Origin: PGYR01 sp034670025
GTDB lineage: Bacteria > Bacteroidota > Ignavibacteria > Kapaibacteriales > UBA2268
Assembly: GCA_034670025.1 (NCBI GenBank)
Contig: JAXMOE010000006.1
Coordinates: forward strand, 102,178 to 166,177
Direction of reading: 5' to 3'
DNA length: 64,000 nt
The notes beneath the pieces are model-generated. The model did no database searches. It worked only from the letters and a program-made list of their open reading frames with translations, and was not told the DNA's origin. The translations under genes were made by a program, and so were the position numbers. This document shows, in pieces, positions 52,847-61,354 of this stretch (positions within the stretch are counted from its first letter, which is position 1; each line of letters opens with the position of its first letter).

Positions 52847-54621
52847 TCTTTCTTTTCTTTCTTCACTAAGTTTAGCCCTAAGTCAGTCAACTGAGTTGGA
52901 TCAACTACTGATGGCGAGCCATCCATAAGCGATAGGCCGCTTGTAGTTTTAGGGAATGCAATTACGTCACGGATATTATCTGTTCCCGTAAGTATCATAA
53001 CCAATCTATCCAAACCGAAAGCAACGCCACCGTGCGGAGGTGCACCATATTGCAACGCCTCGATTAGGAAACCGAACTTATCATTCGCTTCCTCATCGCT
53101 AAGCCCTAAGGCCTCGAACATACGTGATTGCATTTCTTGGTCGTGTATTCTTATACTTCCGCCACCAACTTCAGCACCGTTTATCACCATATCGTAAGCG
53201 ATAGAGCGCACTTTTTCTGGAGCTTCATCAAGCATATCAATATCATCATAATTCGGAGAAGTGAACGGGTGGTGCATAGCATAGACAGCACCAGTTTCGT
53301 CATCTTTCTCGAATAGTGGGAAGTCAGTCACCCAACCGAAATGGAAGTCAGATTTAATTTCTTCATATATTCCTGTTCGTTTTGCAATCTCTTGTCTCAA
53401 AGCACCCAATATAGTGTAGCACTTAGTCCAAGTATCTGACGAAATCAAAATCAAATCGCCATTTTCTGCACCAGTTGCAGTTTTTATATTCTCTATCACT
53501 TCTTCCGAAAGGAATTTTGCAATTGGAGATTTCACTTCATCATTGTCAAACTTCATCCAAGCAAGACCCTTTGCTCCGTAATTCTTAGCAAAATCAGTCA
53601 GCTCGTCTAAGTTCTTACGTGAGTAGTTAGAACAACCCTTAGCATTCAGAGCAGCCACTTCGCCGCCATTGGCAACTATGTCTGTGAACACCTTGAAATC
53701 GCTGTTTGCCACTATATCCGATATGCTTTTCAGCTTCAAATCGTAGCGTAAATCTGGCTTATCACTACCATAATTTTCCATTGCTTCTTTGTAAGTCAAG
53801 CGAGTAAATTCGCCAACTTCGTAGCCAAGGACATCCTTCCACAAGTTGCGGATATAACCCTCACCAATGCTGATAACATCTTCCATATCTACGAAAGACA
53901 TTTCTACATCGACTTGAGTAAATTCGGGTTGTCTGTCGGCACGGAAATCTTCATCACGAAAGCACTTCACAATCTGCATATAGCGGTCGAAACCAGCGAC
54001 CATACTTATTTGCTTGAATATCTGTGGTGATTGCGGTAGAGCATAAAACTTACCCTTGTTCATTCTACTTGGCACTAAGAAATCACGCGCACCTTCGGGA
54101 GTAGATTTCATCAGCACAGGTGTTTCTATCTCAACGAAATTGTTCTCATCAAAATAGCGGTGAGTAGTTTGGTAAACCTTATTTCGCACGATGAATTTAT
54201 CTTGCAAACCAGCCCTACGCAAATCCAAATATCTGTATTTCAATCTTAGTTCTTCGCTCGCATCAGTTTTGCCCGACACCTCGAACGGTGGCAGCTTCGA
54301 CTTACTTATAACGCCAAAATCTGTTACTAATACTTCAATCTCGCCCGTGGGAATATTCTTATTCTTGTTCACTCTTTCTCTTACTTCGCCCTTTACCCAA
54401 AGCACATCTTCCGAGCGAACTTCTCTAGCTTTTGCTTCCAGCTCTGGGTTCACTTCTGGCAATATCACCACTTGGGTTATACCGTATCTGTCACGCAAAT
54501 CGAAGAATATTAAGCTCCCCAAATCACGCCTTACGTTAACCCAACCATTAAGTATTACTTCGTTACCTATTTGGCTTTCGTTTAGCTCACCACAAGTAAC
54601 TGTCCTTTTCTGAAAATTCAT
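52843..54621 (-). CDS. aspS: Aspartyl-tRNA synthetase
   Basis: The 592-residue class IIb enzyme starts at ATG 54621 (a TTG four codons upstream is less likely). The N-terminal anticodon-binding OB fold (GWVNVRRDLGSLIFFDLRDRYGITQVV) is followed by motif 1 ETPVLMKSTPEGARDFLVPSR, motif 2 CFRDEDFRADRQPEFTQVDVEMSF, the bacterial GAD insertion domain and motif 3 GGVAFGLDRLVMILTG. It charges tRNA-Asp; the length is as usual. It converges with the zinc receptor gene, whose stop codon overlaps its own by two bases. No GatCAB genes are nearby, so discriminating behaviour is unknown. Confidence 0.97.
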   Translation of the reverse strand: MNFQKRTVTCGELNESQIGNEVILNGWVNVRRDLGSLIFFDLRDRYGITQVVILPEVNPELEAKAREVRSEDVLWVKGEVRERVNKNKNIPTGEIEVLVTDFGVISKSKLPPFEVSGKTDASEELRLKYRYLDLRRAGLQDKFIVRNKVYQTTHRYFDENNFVEIETPVLMKSTPEGARDFLVPSRMNKGKFYALPQSPQIFKQISMVAGFDRYMQIVKCFRDEDFRADRQPEFTQVDVEMSFVDMEDVISIGEGYIRNLWKDVLGYEVGEFTRLTYKEAMENYGSDKPDLRYDLKLKSISDIVANSDFKVFTDIVANGGEVAALNAKGCSNYSRKNLDELTDFAKNYGAKGLAWMKFDNDEVKSPIAKFLSEEVIENIKTATGAENGDLILISSDTWTKCYTILGALRQEIAKRTGIYEEIKSDFHFGWVTDFPLFEKDDETGAVYAMHHPFTSPNYDDIDMLDEAPEKVRSIAYDMVINGAEVGGGSIRIHDQEMQSRMFEALGLSDEEANDKFGFLIEALQYGAPPHGGVAFGLDRLVMILTGTDNIRDVIAFPKTTSGLSLMDGSPSVVDPTQLTDLGLNLVKKEKKD

Positions 54622-55348
54622 TTTTTTGTCCAATTTTTCTATTTCGTAATTCTAATATCTACAAAACTCGGAAATTTTTAACAAATAAGGAGGTTAGGTG
54701 GGGAAATATTAGTGAAATATTGTAAATTTCGAGTGATGGTTGTCCTCAACTGCGTGTAAAGCCAAAGGCATTAGCGGAGGTGGCTTTTGCTGAAGGCAAA
54801 AGACGGAGTTGGATGAAAAACTGTCATTGCGAAAAATATCAGTTTACTGATATATTGTGGCAATCCATCTTTATTAGAACAGACAGCCCACTCCGATGCG
54901 TGGCAAGCCGCGCTACGTTCGCTGTGCCATTTTATTCATCCCCAGTCTAAACTAGCTCAGCCAACTCCGTTAGAAGTTTAATATTAGTAGAAAAATGCAA
55001 TGCACGAGATACACCCAACCCCATCGGGGTTGAATATCAGTATATGTAATACTCCTGGACTCTTCAGATGTTTAGCCACTCTGTGGCTATCAGGCGTGTA
55101 CTTCTCAACTAAGTTGAGCTGATAATGAATTTAATAATTTAACTGGAACAAAAGGTTGCAACCCCTTGCTGAAAAGTAGCTTCTCAGTAGCGGTGGTTCT
55201 CATTCTGAAAGATGTATAGTTTTCAAAAGACCTTCAAGAAAAATAAATCCCTCGATTATCTCATTTTTTACAAAAAAGGTTAATTTGCAAAAACGACTAA
55301 GCAACTTAGAAATCAGTAATAATATAAATCAACAATTTCTTATTTAGT
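54622..55348. repeat. Gene-free region with degenerate repeats and hairpins (copy B)
   Basis: This 727 bp stretch holds no gene. Positions 54750-54960 share blocks, in reverse orientation, with the repeat at 17.8-17.9 kb (GTGTAAAGCCAA, CATCCCCAGTCT) and with the window end. From 55016 a string of short hairpins follows: CAACCCC/GGGGTTG (55016-55032), AGCCAC/GTGGCT (55074-55088), CTCAAC/GTTGAG near 55106, each followed by an ATC/GAT-containing spacer, and GGTTGCAACCCCTTG (55154-55168), which recurs at 63697-63711. It looks like decayed mobile or structural repeats. Confidence 0.65.
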
Positions 55349-56464
55349 ATGAATACAATTAAAATTCTAATCCTATTATTAATTCCATTTGCCGTAATCA
55401 AGGCAGATGCCCAGAATATAAAGCGCTACGAGGAAGGGCCACTAAATCCTAATGACTTTCTGGCTGAACCAATATTTGGTAGTAATATGTCAGGCCAGGC
55501 ATATTTTAGGTTAGAATACTTCAAAGATAAAATTGTAAGAAACGACACCAATTTCATTTTCATAAATACTAATAACTATATTGATCAAGAGTCATCTTGG
55601 ATTATAGAATCCAGAAGAATATCACAAAACTTGGACTATTTCCAAGTATTGTTTGATATAAGGGAATATTATAGGCGCCAATTTCAATTAGAGATAAACA
55701 GTTCCACTCAAATTAGAGGGTATAATAGATTAATGCAATCTTACTACGACAAAGGGTCGTTGGAAATACAGAGGTTCCAGACTGAAAGTGAATATGGTTT
55801 AGACAATCAAGTAGTCCAAAAGTGGTCATTATCTCTTTATAATGAACTGAATGATTCTGAAAAATTTGAAATACCTAATGTCCGAAATAAAGATTGGGGC
55901 TTTGGAGCAAGCTTGTTCTATTCTTCTAATTTTAGTTCTGGTGGTATAAGTGAAAGACTCAATCCTTCTTACGCTGGCTTTGGATTTAGCTTAGAAGCTC
56001 TGTACCGGGATTATTACTTATTTATTAACGCTTATGTAAATTGGGGAACTGTAAAAAATGAGTTTTTCTATAAGGAGAACTGGGAAAATGATTTTAATGT
56101 TAGTACAGCCAATTTCAACCTATCCTTGGGCTACCCCATCTTAGACAACAGCACGCATAAACTTATACCATACATCGGTTACGGAGTAAATGAACTGGGT
56201 TATCCCGATGGCATAGAAGGAGTAGAAGACGGTCTCACACTTACTGACTACGGACTACATGCTGGCTTTTGGTATGATTATAATTTATTTAGTAATATAG
56301 AATTAATTCCAAGCATTGGATTCGGTGGAGCAAAATTTTCAAACCAACAATATATTAGATTTGGTGTGAATATAACAAGAGTAAACAATGTTGTTTACAG
56401 TGGTTACTCACTTAATTTCTCGCTGGGCTATTCGCTAATGGCAAGAACTGTGGAGACATATTAA
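55349..56464 (+). CDS. Secreted beta-barrel-like protein of unknown function
   Basis: The 371-residue product has a signal peptide (MNTIKILILLLIPFAVIKADAQ). The C-terminal half consists of long alternating strands (WGFGASLFYSSNF, YAGFGFSLEALYRDYYLFINAYVNWG, TANFNLSLGYPI, YGLHAGFWYDYNLF, YSLNFSLGYSLMARTVETY) suggesting an outer-membrane barrel; the N-terminal half has aromatic and Arg/Asn-rich segments. No known family is recognised. It stands alone after the repeat region, and its stop is 2 bp from the convergent SDR gene. Confidence 0.75.
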   Translation: MNTIKILILLLIPFAVIKADAQNIKRYEEGPLNPNDFLAEPIFGSNMSGQAYFRLEYFKDKIVRNDTNFIFINTNNYIDQESSWIIESRRISQNLDYFQVLFDIREYYRRQFQLEINSSTQIRGYNRLMQSYYDKGSLEIQRFQTESEYGLDNQVVQKWSLSLYNELNDSEKFEIPNVRNKDWGFGASLFYSSNFSSGGISERLNPSYAGFGFSLEALYRDYYLFINAYVNWGTVKNEFFYKENWENDFNVSTANFNLSLGYPILDNSTHKLIPYIGYGVNELGYPDGIEGVEDGLTLTDYGLHAGFWYDYNLFSNIELIPSIGFGGAKFSNQQYIRFGVNITRVNNVVYSGYSLNFSLGYSLMARTVETY

Positions 56465-56466
56465 TT

Positions 56467-57909
56467 TCATAAAGATACATTTCTCCTACCACTCTCACTC
56501 ACCAAATTACTTAGCATACCTTTGAATATAAACCCATGGAACGGAAAAACAGAATACCAGTAGAGCCGACCCGAGATTCCTAGTGGTCTAAATGTGGCGG
56601 TCTGTTTTAGCTTATCTCCCTCTACCTTGAACTCTAACCACGCTTCACCGGGCAGCTTCATTTCTGCAAAAAGTAATAATCTACCTTCTTCTTTATTAGC
56701 ATAGAGAACTCTCCAGAAATCTAACGAATCGCCGGCTGACAAAGTGTTGACATTGGTTCTGCCACGTCTGAGTCCAACACCACCTACGAACTTATCCATA
56801 ATGCCGCGTATTTCCCAAAGCCAATCGCCGTAATACCAGCCATTTTCTCCTCCAATCTTCCAAACATTATCTATTGTGGTGGTCTTGTCTTGCATCTTCA
56901 TTGTCCGCACATCTTTGAATGTACCGTGCTCAGGGACTTGGATAAATTCGGTGATTTCATAATCAATACCACTACTCGCAAATGAGTCTTTCCAACTGGA
57001 AACTATATTGTTATCCTCAATCCTTTTGAATGCTTTCTCTACAGATTCTTTGAATGTTATCGGATCTACATCTAATATTTTATTTATATCATTGTTTCTG
57101 CACACAACTTCTATTTTCATGCTATCGACCAATGAACGAGCTAACTTATACGAAGTAGAAGTTACAAAATATAGCCAGTAAGATGATAGTTTAGGAGTCA
57201 TAACTGGTACAGTGATAATAGTACGCTTTAGGTTTCTCACTTCAGCGAATTGCAGTAATATTTCTTTGTAAGTCAATACATCGGGGCAACCAATGTCAAA
57301 ATTCCTGTCATAGGTTTGGCTATTTTTCATTGAATTTTTTAAGAATTTCAGCACATCAGAAATACCAATCGGTTGACAACGCGTCATTAGCCATTTGGGT
57401 GCAATCATAATGGGCAACTTTTCTACCAAATCCCTAATTATTTCGAATGAAGCACTCCCAGATCCAATAATTATTCCAGCTCTGAGACAAGTAAAGTGAT
57501 AATCACCTTTGGCTAATTCGTCTTCCACATTCTTACGGGATTCCAGATGCTCAGACAACTTGTCTTCATTTATTATTCCGCTGAGATAGATGACTTGCTC
57601 AACATTTGTTTCGGACAGACTATCTCTAAAGTTTTGGGCTGATATCTTTTCTAACTCTTTGTAATTATCTGATGATGACATAGAGTGAACCAAATAGAAA
57701 GCCACGTCTATGTCTTTTGGGATAACTGAAAGCGAGTCTTTTTCCAATAAATCGATTTCAATAACTGAAATGTTATCTTCAAAAGAATCGGGATAATCAA
57801 ATCGGCTTTGGTCTCTGACACAACACACCACTTCGTGTCCATCGTCAATTAACAATGGCAATAAGCGTTTGCCAATATACCCAGTCGCTCCAGTTAATAA
57901 TATTTTCAT
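56467..57909 (-). CDS. NAD(P)-binding SDR protein with C-terminal DUF2867 domain
   Basis: The 480-residue protein begins with an atypical SDR Rossmann domain (LLTGATGYIGKRLLPLLIDDGHEVVCCVRDQSRF, DVAFYLVHSM, VIYLSGII, FTCLRAGIIIGSGSASFE) and ends with a DUF2867-type domain of about 150 residues (WKIGGENGWYYGDWLWEIRGIMDKFVGGVGLRRGR, LLLFAEMKLPGEAWLEF). This pairing is a known whole-protein family, often annotated as an NAD-dependent epimerase-like protein, with unclear substrate. It is monocistronic on the minus strand. Confidence 0.9.
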   Translation of the reverse strand: MKILLTGATGYIGKRLLPLLIDDGHEVVCCVRDQSRFDYPDSFEDNISVIEIDLLEKDSLSVIPKDIDVAFYLVHSMSSSDNYKELEKISAQNFRDSLSETNVEQVIYLSGIINEDKLSEHLESRKNVEDELAKGDYHFTCLRAGIIIGSGSASFEIIRDLVEKLPIMIAPKWLMTRCQPIGISDVLKFLKNSMKNSQTYDRNFDIGCPDVLTYKEILLQFAEVRNLKRTIITVPVMTPKLSSYWLYFVTSTSYKLARSLVDSMKIEVVCRNNDINKILDVDPITFKESVEKAFKRIEDNNIVSSWKDSFASSGIDYEITEFIQVPEHGTFKDVRTMKMQDKTTTIDNVWKIGGENGWYYGDWLWEIRGIMDKFVGGVGLRRGRTNVNTLSAGDSLDFWRVLYANKEEGRLLLFAEMKLPGEAWLEFKVEGDKLKQTATFRPLGISGRLYWYSVFPFHGFIFKGMLSNLVSESGRRNVSL

Positions 57910-57996
57910 TCAGTCATAGCCGTGATATAGTTGCAGAAATACAATTACAGAAAAAGGTTGAAAAGCGTATTTATTGTTCTATGAAACAGTATAATC

Positions 57997-60900
57997 CTAC
58001 GGCTTAACTAATTTGATTGAGCTAATTGCACCGCCAGGAGCTTGCATTCTTACAAAATATACCCCAGCTGCCAAATCTTCTAATAGCCAACTGACCACTA
58101 CTTCATTACTATACTTATTGCCATTGTTTGTCAGACTATAATCCCTGACTATACTTCCGTTTATGTCAATTAATACAAATCTGAATGTGCCTTCTTCTTC
58201 CGTCGAGAGCAATACGCTAAGTTCATTATCATTTTTTTCAATGTCAAAACTCGTTTCACTTATGAATTTAACATTTCTGTATGGCAATATACACGCTTCG
58301 TATTTGATTTGGGTACTGTCTTTTTGGGTGACACATACTTCTTCTATTGTATTTATATCCTCATAGACGGTTAGCTTAGTCAAGCTGTCGCCACCGAGCA
58401 GCGCAGTAAAGCATAGTTGAAAGCTGTTAGGTTCGTCTAAGATATAATCATTCGGACTATATTCTAATTTCAATATGTTTTTGTTATCTACTTGCAATTT
58501 TGAAGCGTTTGCCGATGATGATTTGAAGTGCATTAAGTTTGGATTATATTCAAAGAATAATGACAGATCACCTTTTCTGGAAGAATCTGGACACGTTGGG
58601 ATAAACTCGCCATTGATACAATACTCGTCTCCTAATTGAACTATCATATCTGTTAGTTCATAGCTCACACAAGGAACACACTTGACCAAACAAGAATCGA
58701 CATCTACAAAGATGCTATCTATATACTCACAGCCCAACTCATCGTTGAGAGTAATGGTGTAATTTGTCGGTACTTCTGGTGAAAATGTTGGGTTCAGTAT
58801 ATTAGGGTCACTAACTCCATCGGTGGGTGTCCATTCTACTTTTACCATACTACCACTGAACTCATTGCTCGGAGTGTATTCATCATCAATACAGATAGTG
58901 GTATCTGCAGAGACAATTAGATCTGATATCTCAACTAATTCTAAATCAACAAAATCAATACCAAATCCATAAGAAGAATTACCAAATTCACTTGTACCCA
59001 GAACCCAAACAGATAGTTCCGTATAATTATCTTGAGCAACAAATTCTCCTGTAAGCATTACCCAATCGTCATCATACTTAATGTCATCTATTCTTCCCAA
59101 ACTTAATTCTTGGTTTCTATTTTTAATTCCTAACCACATATTTAATGAACGCTTACAGTCTGGAGGTCCTTGGCAAAACCTTGGTATTTTCTCTACATTA
59201 CAAACACTTGCCATAAACCTATATCTAGTACCAATCTTTGTTGCAGTACTTTGATAATAAGCTCGTTGTTCAACGTTAGGGAGTGGGTCACCGACTAACA
59301 TTCTTCCAAAAAGTGGTTTTTTAACGAAAAAGTCTGCATTAATATTAGCATCAGTTGTGCTCTTTAACTCACCATAATTTTTAAACCTTATTTCGCATGG
59401 TGAATTTCTGTCTGCACTAAAAAACATGTCAGTGTTGTAACCAACTGGATAACATTCATTTGATACATTGTAACTGTTGAAATAATTATTATTTAAGGAA
59501 GTAGAACAACAATTTTCGGATTTTATTAAGACCTCTAATGTATCTCTTTTATTAGAAGCAGTTTTAATTTCAGCAAATAATTTATAACTCCTAAAAATAC
59601 TATTAGAACGTTCAAATAGAAAGGAGCAAGTTGCAACAGAATCGTTACTCTCAAATGGCCCTGCATTGATTACATAATCTTCATATTTTAATATTATGAC
59701 TTCAAAATCTTCATCATAGTTAGACTTTATCATTACTACCACTTCATCGCCTAAGCAAGCATGTGTTGGAGCGGAGACTTTATAGGTTCTTTCCTCTTCC
59801 TCCTCTTCGTGTACAAAACAATAGTCGTCATACTCACCAGTAAAATAGCTATTTATGACTGTGGGTAACCCCCAAATAAACTCTCCTCCAATATCAATCA
59901 CATCTTCGGTATAATTACAACCTTCTCCAATTATATCCGGATTTAGTATGGCATCTAAGTAATTATTGAGATATCTGCCACAATAAATAATTCCATTTGG
60001 ACCTCTTTCAATTACATTATAATTTACAGATGACTTTGTTTCTATTATGTATCTGTTTTCTATCATTTCATCAACATCGCAAAGAGTTAAATCGTATTGA
60101 TATATTCTATTTTGTCCTTTTACATAAAGTAATTTACCATTTGGTGAGAATACCGTCGATACAATATTTTCTTCTAGTTTCAAACTCCGCGGATTTGATA
60201 ACAAACCAGTTTTAGGGTCAAAATCAAACAACTCTAAATCTCCATTATACAAAGGGTCTGTTGCTGAGTTTGTTGTTGGTAAAGTTGAAGCAAGAGTTGT
60301 GCCACTTGGTGACAATGATAACCTACCCGTAAACCCCGCATTAGCTCTTATTATATGTTCCGCACCTATCTTTTGTGTTATTATATTCTCATCTAATCCA
60401 TTCTCATCTATTCTAATTATTTTGAATGCGTTATTTCCATTTTCGTGAGTAATAACCCAACAAATTTTATCTACCCCATTTACTACAGCTGTCATTTTTT
60501 CTGTTGCATTCTGATAAAGGTTCTTATTCTTGAGTATTACTTCACCTTTACCATCATTCTTTGTTCTGTCTATAATATTATAATATATACCACCATTAGT
60601 CTTATTGGGTTGTAAATCAGGAGTAGTAATTAAATAATAAACATTAGGGTTTGTGAAATCTTGGATAAAAAGGCCTGGGTTAATAGGTCCTAAACCTGAT
60701 TCAATACTTAAACTGTTAAGAATTGTATCTTGTCCAGAATTTATTAGTCTTTTAATGTTTGAGTTAGAACTCAGGTACAAATAATATAATAAGCCACCAT
60801 TGTCATCTGAAATAGAAGGAGTTCCTTCATAAAAGCTATAATCATCCATTAACTCTAACGGCTCAGGATTACCATCATTTGTAGTGAAAGTTATACCAGC

Positions 60901-61002
60901 ATTTTTGCCAAATATCCAGTTGTTGTAGTGTGCAGGTTTTGGCCCCGAATATGCAGAAATTGATGTCGCTATTATTGCTATTAGTAATGCTAAGTATTTC
61001 AT
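57997..61002 (-). CDS. Large secreted multi-domain T9SS protein (1001 aa)
   Basis: A signal peptide (MKYLALLIAIIATSISAYS) is followed by a propeller-like region (about 25-395: NNWIFGKNAGITFTTNDGNPEP, PSISDDNGGLLYYLY, SLSPSGTTLAST, VFSPNGKLLYVKGQNRIYQYDL), typical of Bacteroidota gliding-type surface proteins. A Cys-rich carbohydrate-binding-like sandwich (about 505-700), an Ig/PKD-like module (TICIDDEYTPSN, PTNYTITLNDELGCEYIDSIFVDV) and a cohesin-like segment (LSLFFEYNPNLMHFKSS) follow. The last ~85 residues form a T9SS sorting domain (FRFVLIDINGSIV, AAGVYFVRMQAPGG). No enzyme motif; adhesion or surface display is inferred. Confidence 0.85.
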   Translation of the reverse strand: MKYLALLIAIIATSISAYSGPKPAHYNNWIFGKNAGITFTTNDGNPEPLELMDDYSFYEGTPSISDDNGGLLYYLYLSSNSNIKRLINSGQDTILNSLSIESGLGPINPGLFIQDFTNPNVYYLITTPDLQPNKTNGGIYYNIIDRTKNDGKGEVILKNKNLYQNATEKMTAVVNGVDKICWVITHENGNNAFKIIRIDENGLDENIITQKIGAEHIIRANAGFTGRLSLSPSGTTLASTLPTTNSATDPLYNGDLELFDFDPKTGLLSNPRSLKLEENIVSTVFSPNGKLLYVKGQNRIYQYDLTLCDVDEMIENRYIIETKSSVNYNVIERGPNGIIYCGRYLNNYLDAILNPDIIGEGCNYTEDVIDIGGEFIWGLPTVINSYFTGEYDDYCFVHEEEEEERTYKVSAPTHACLGDEVVVMIKSNYDEDFEVIILKYEDYVINAGPFESNDSVATCSFLFERSNSIFRSYKLFAEIKTASNKRDTLEVLIKSENCCSTSLNNNYFNSYNVSNECYPVGYNTDMFFSADRNSPCEIRFKNYGELKSTTDANINADFFVKKPLFGRMLVGDPLPNVEQRAYYQSTATKIGTRYRFMASVCNVEKIPRFCQGPPDCKRSLNMWLGIKNRNQELSLGRIDDIKYDDDWVMLTGEFVAQDNYTELSVWVLGTSEFGNSSYGFGIDFVDLELVEISDLIVSADTTICIDDEYTPSNEFSGSMVKVEWTPTDGVSDPNILNPTFSPEVPTNYTITLNDELGCEYIDSIFVDVDSCLVKCVPCVSYELTDMIVQLGDEYCINGEFIPTCPDSSRKGDLSLFFEYNPNLMHFKSSSANASKLQVDNKNILKLEYSPNDYILDEPNSFQLCFTALLGGDSLTKLTVYEDINTIEEVCVTQKDSTQIKYEACILPYRNVKFISETSFDIEKNDNELSVLLSTEEEGTFRFVLIDINGSIVRDYSLTNNGNKYSNEVVVSWLLEDLAAGVYFVRMQAPGGAISSIKLVKP

Positions 61003-61354
61003 TTTTAGATTGCATAATGTTAGTACTTTGTATCAACAAACGAAGACAAATATATTTTCACAATTATAAAAATAAAAGTCTGAAGTTGTTAGTTGAGATG
61101 TAATTTACAGAAATTCTGAGTACTTGGCAAGTGATATAATAGTTGAACTATGCGAGGAAGTACAGAGCTGAGCACTTATAGGGGGAATGCTCAGCTCTGA
61201 CTAATCGAATTATAATATTCGTGTATTTTTAAAACTCTCGATTGAGTTATGACTATTAAGTACACTACAATTACAATGCCAAAAAAAGAATAAAATAAAT
61301 TCTTATTTTTGTGGTCTTCAACTGAATGAAAATAAATGTAATTAGGAATATAAA
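61003..61354. other. Intergenic region upstream of hutU with hairpin
   Basis: This 352 bp gap holds no gene. A perfect 12 bp inverted repeat, CAGAGCTGAGCA (61163-61174) and TGCTCAGCTCTG (61188-61199), with a 13 nt loop lies within it; no T-tract follows, so it may be an operator or attenuator rather than a terminator. A -7 box lies at 61304-61311. The 64-residue open frame on the minus strand is not credible. Confidence 0.6.
61304..61311 (+). promoter_or_regulatory. -7 promoter box of hutU
   Basis: TATTTTTG fits TAnnTTTG and lies 44 bp before the hutU ATG. The -33 region is A/T-rich without an exact TTTG. Confidence 0.5.

Noticed and set aside
54191..54613. 140-residue open frame on the plus strand
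   Set aside because: Antisense to aspS N-terminal domain; Ser/Leu/Thr-rich composition typical of a shadow frame.
54622..55348. CRISPR array or tRNA cluster in the repeat-rich gap
   Set aside because: Repeats are not regularly spaced, spacers are not uniform, and no cloverleaf can be drawn.
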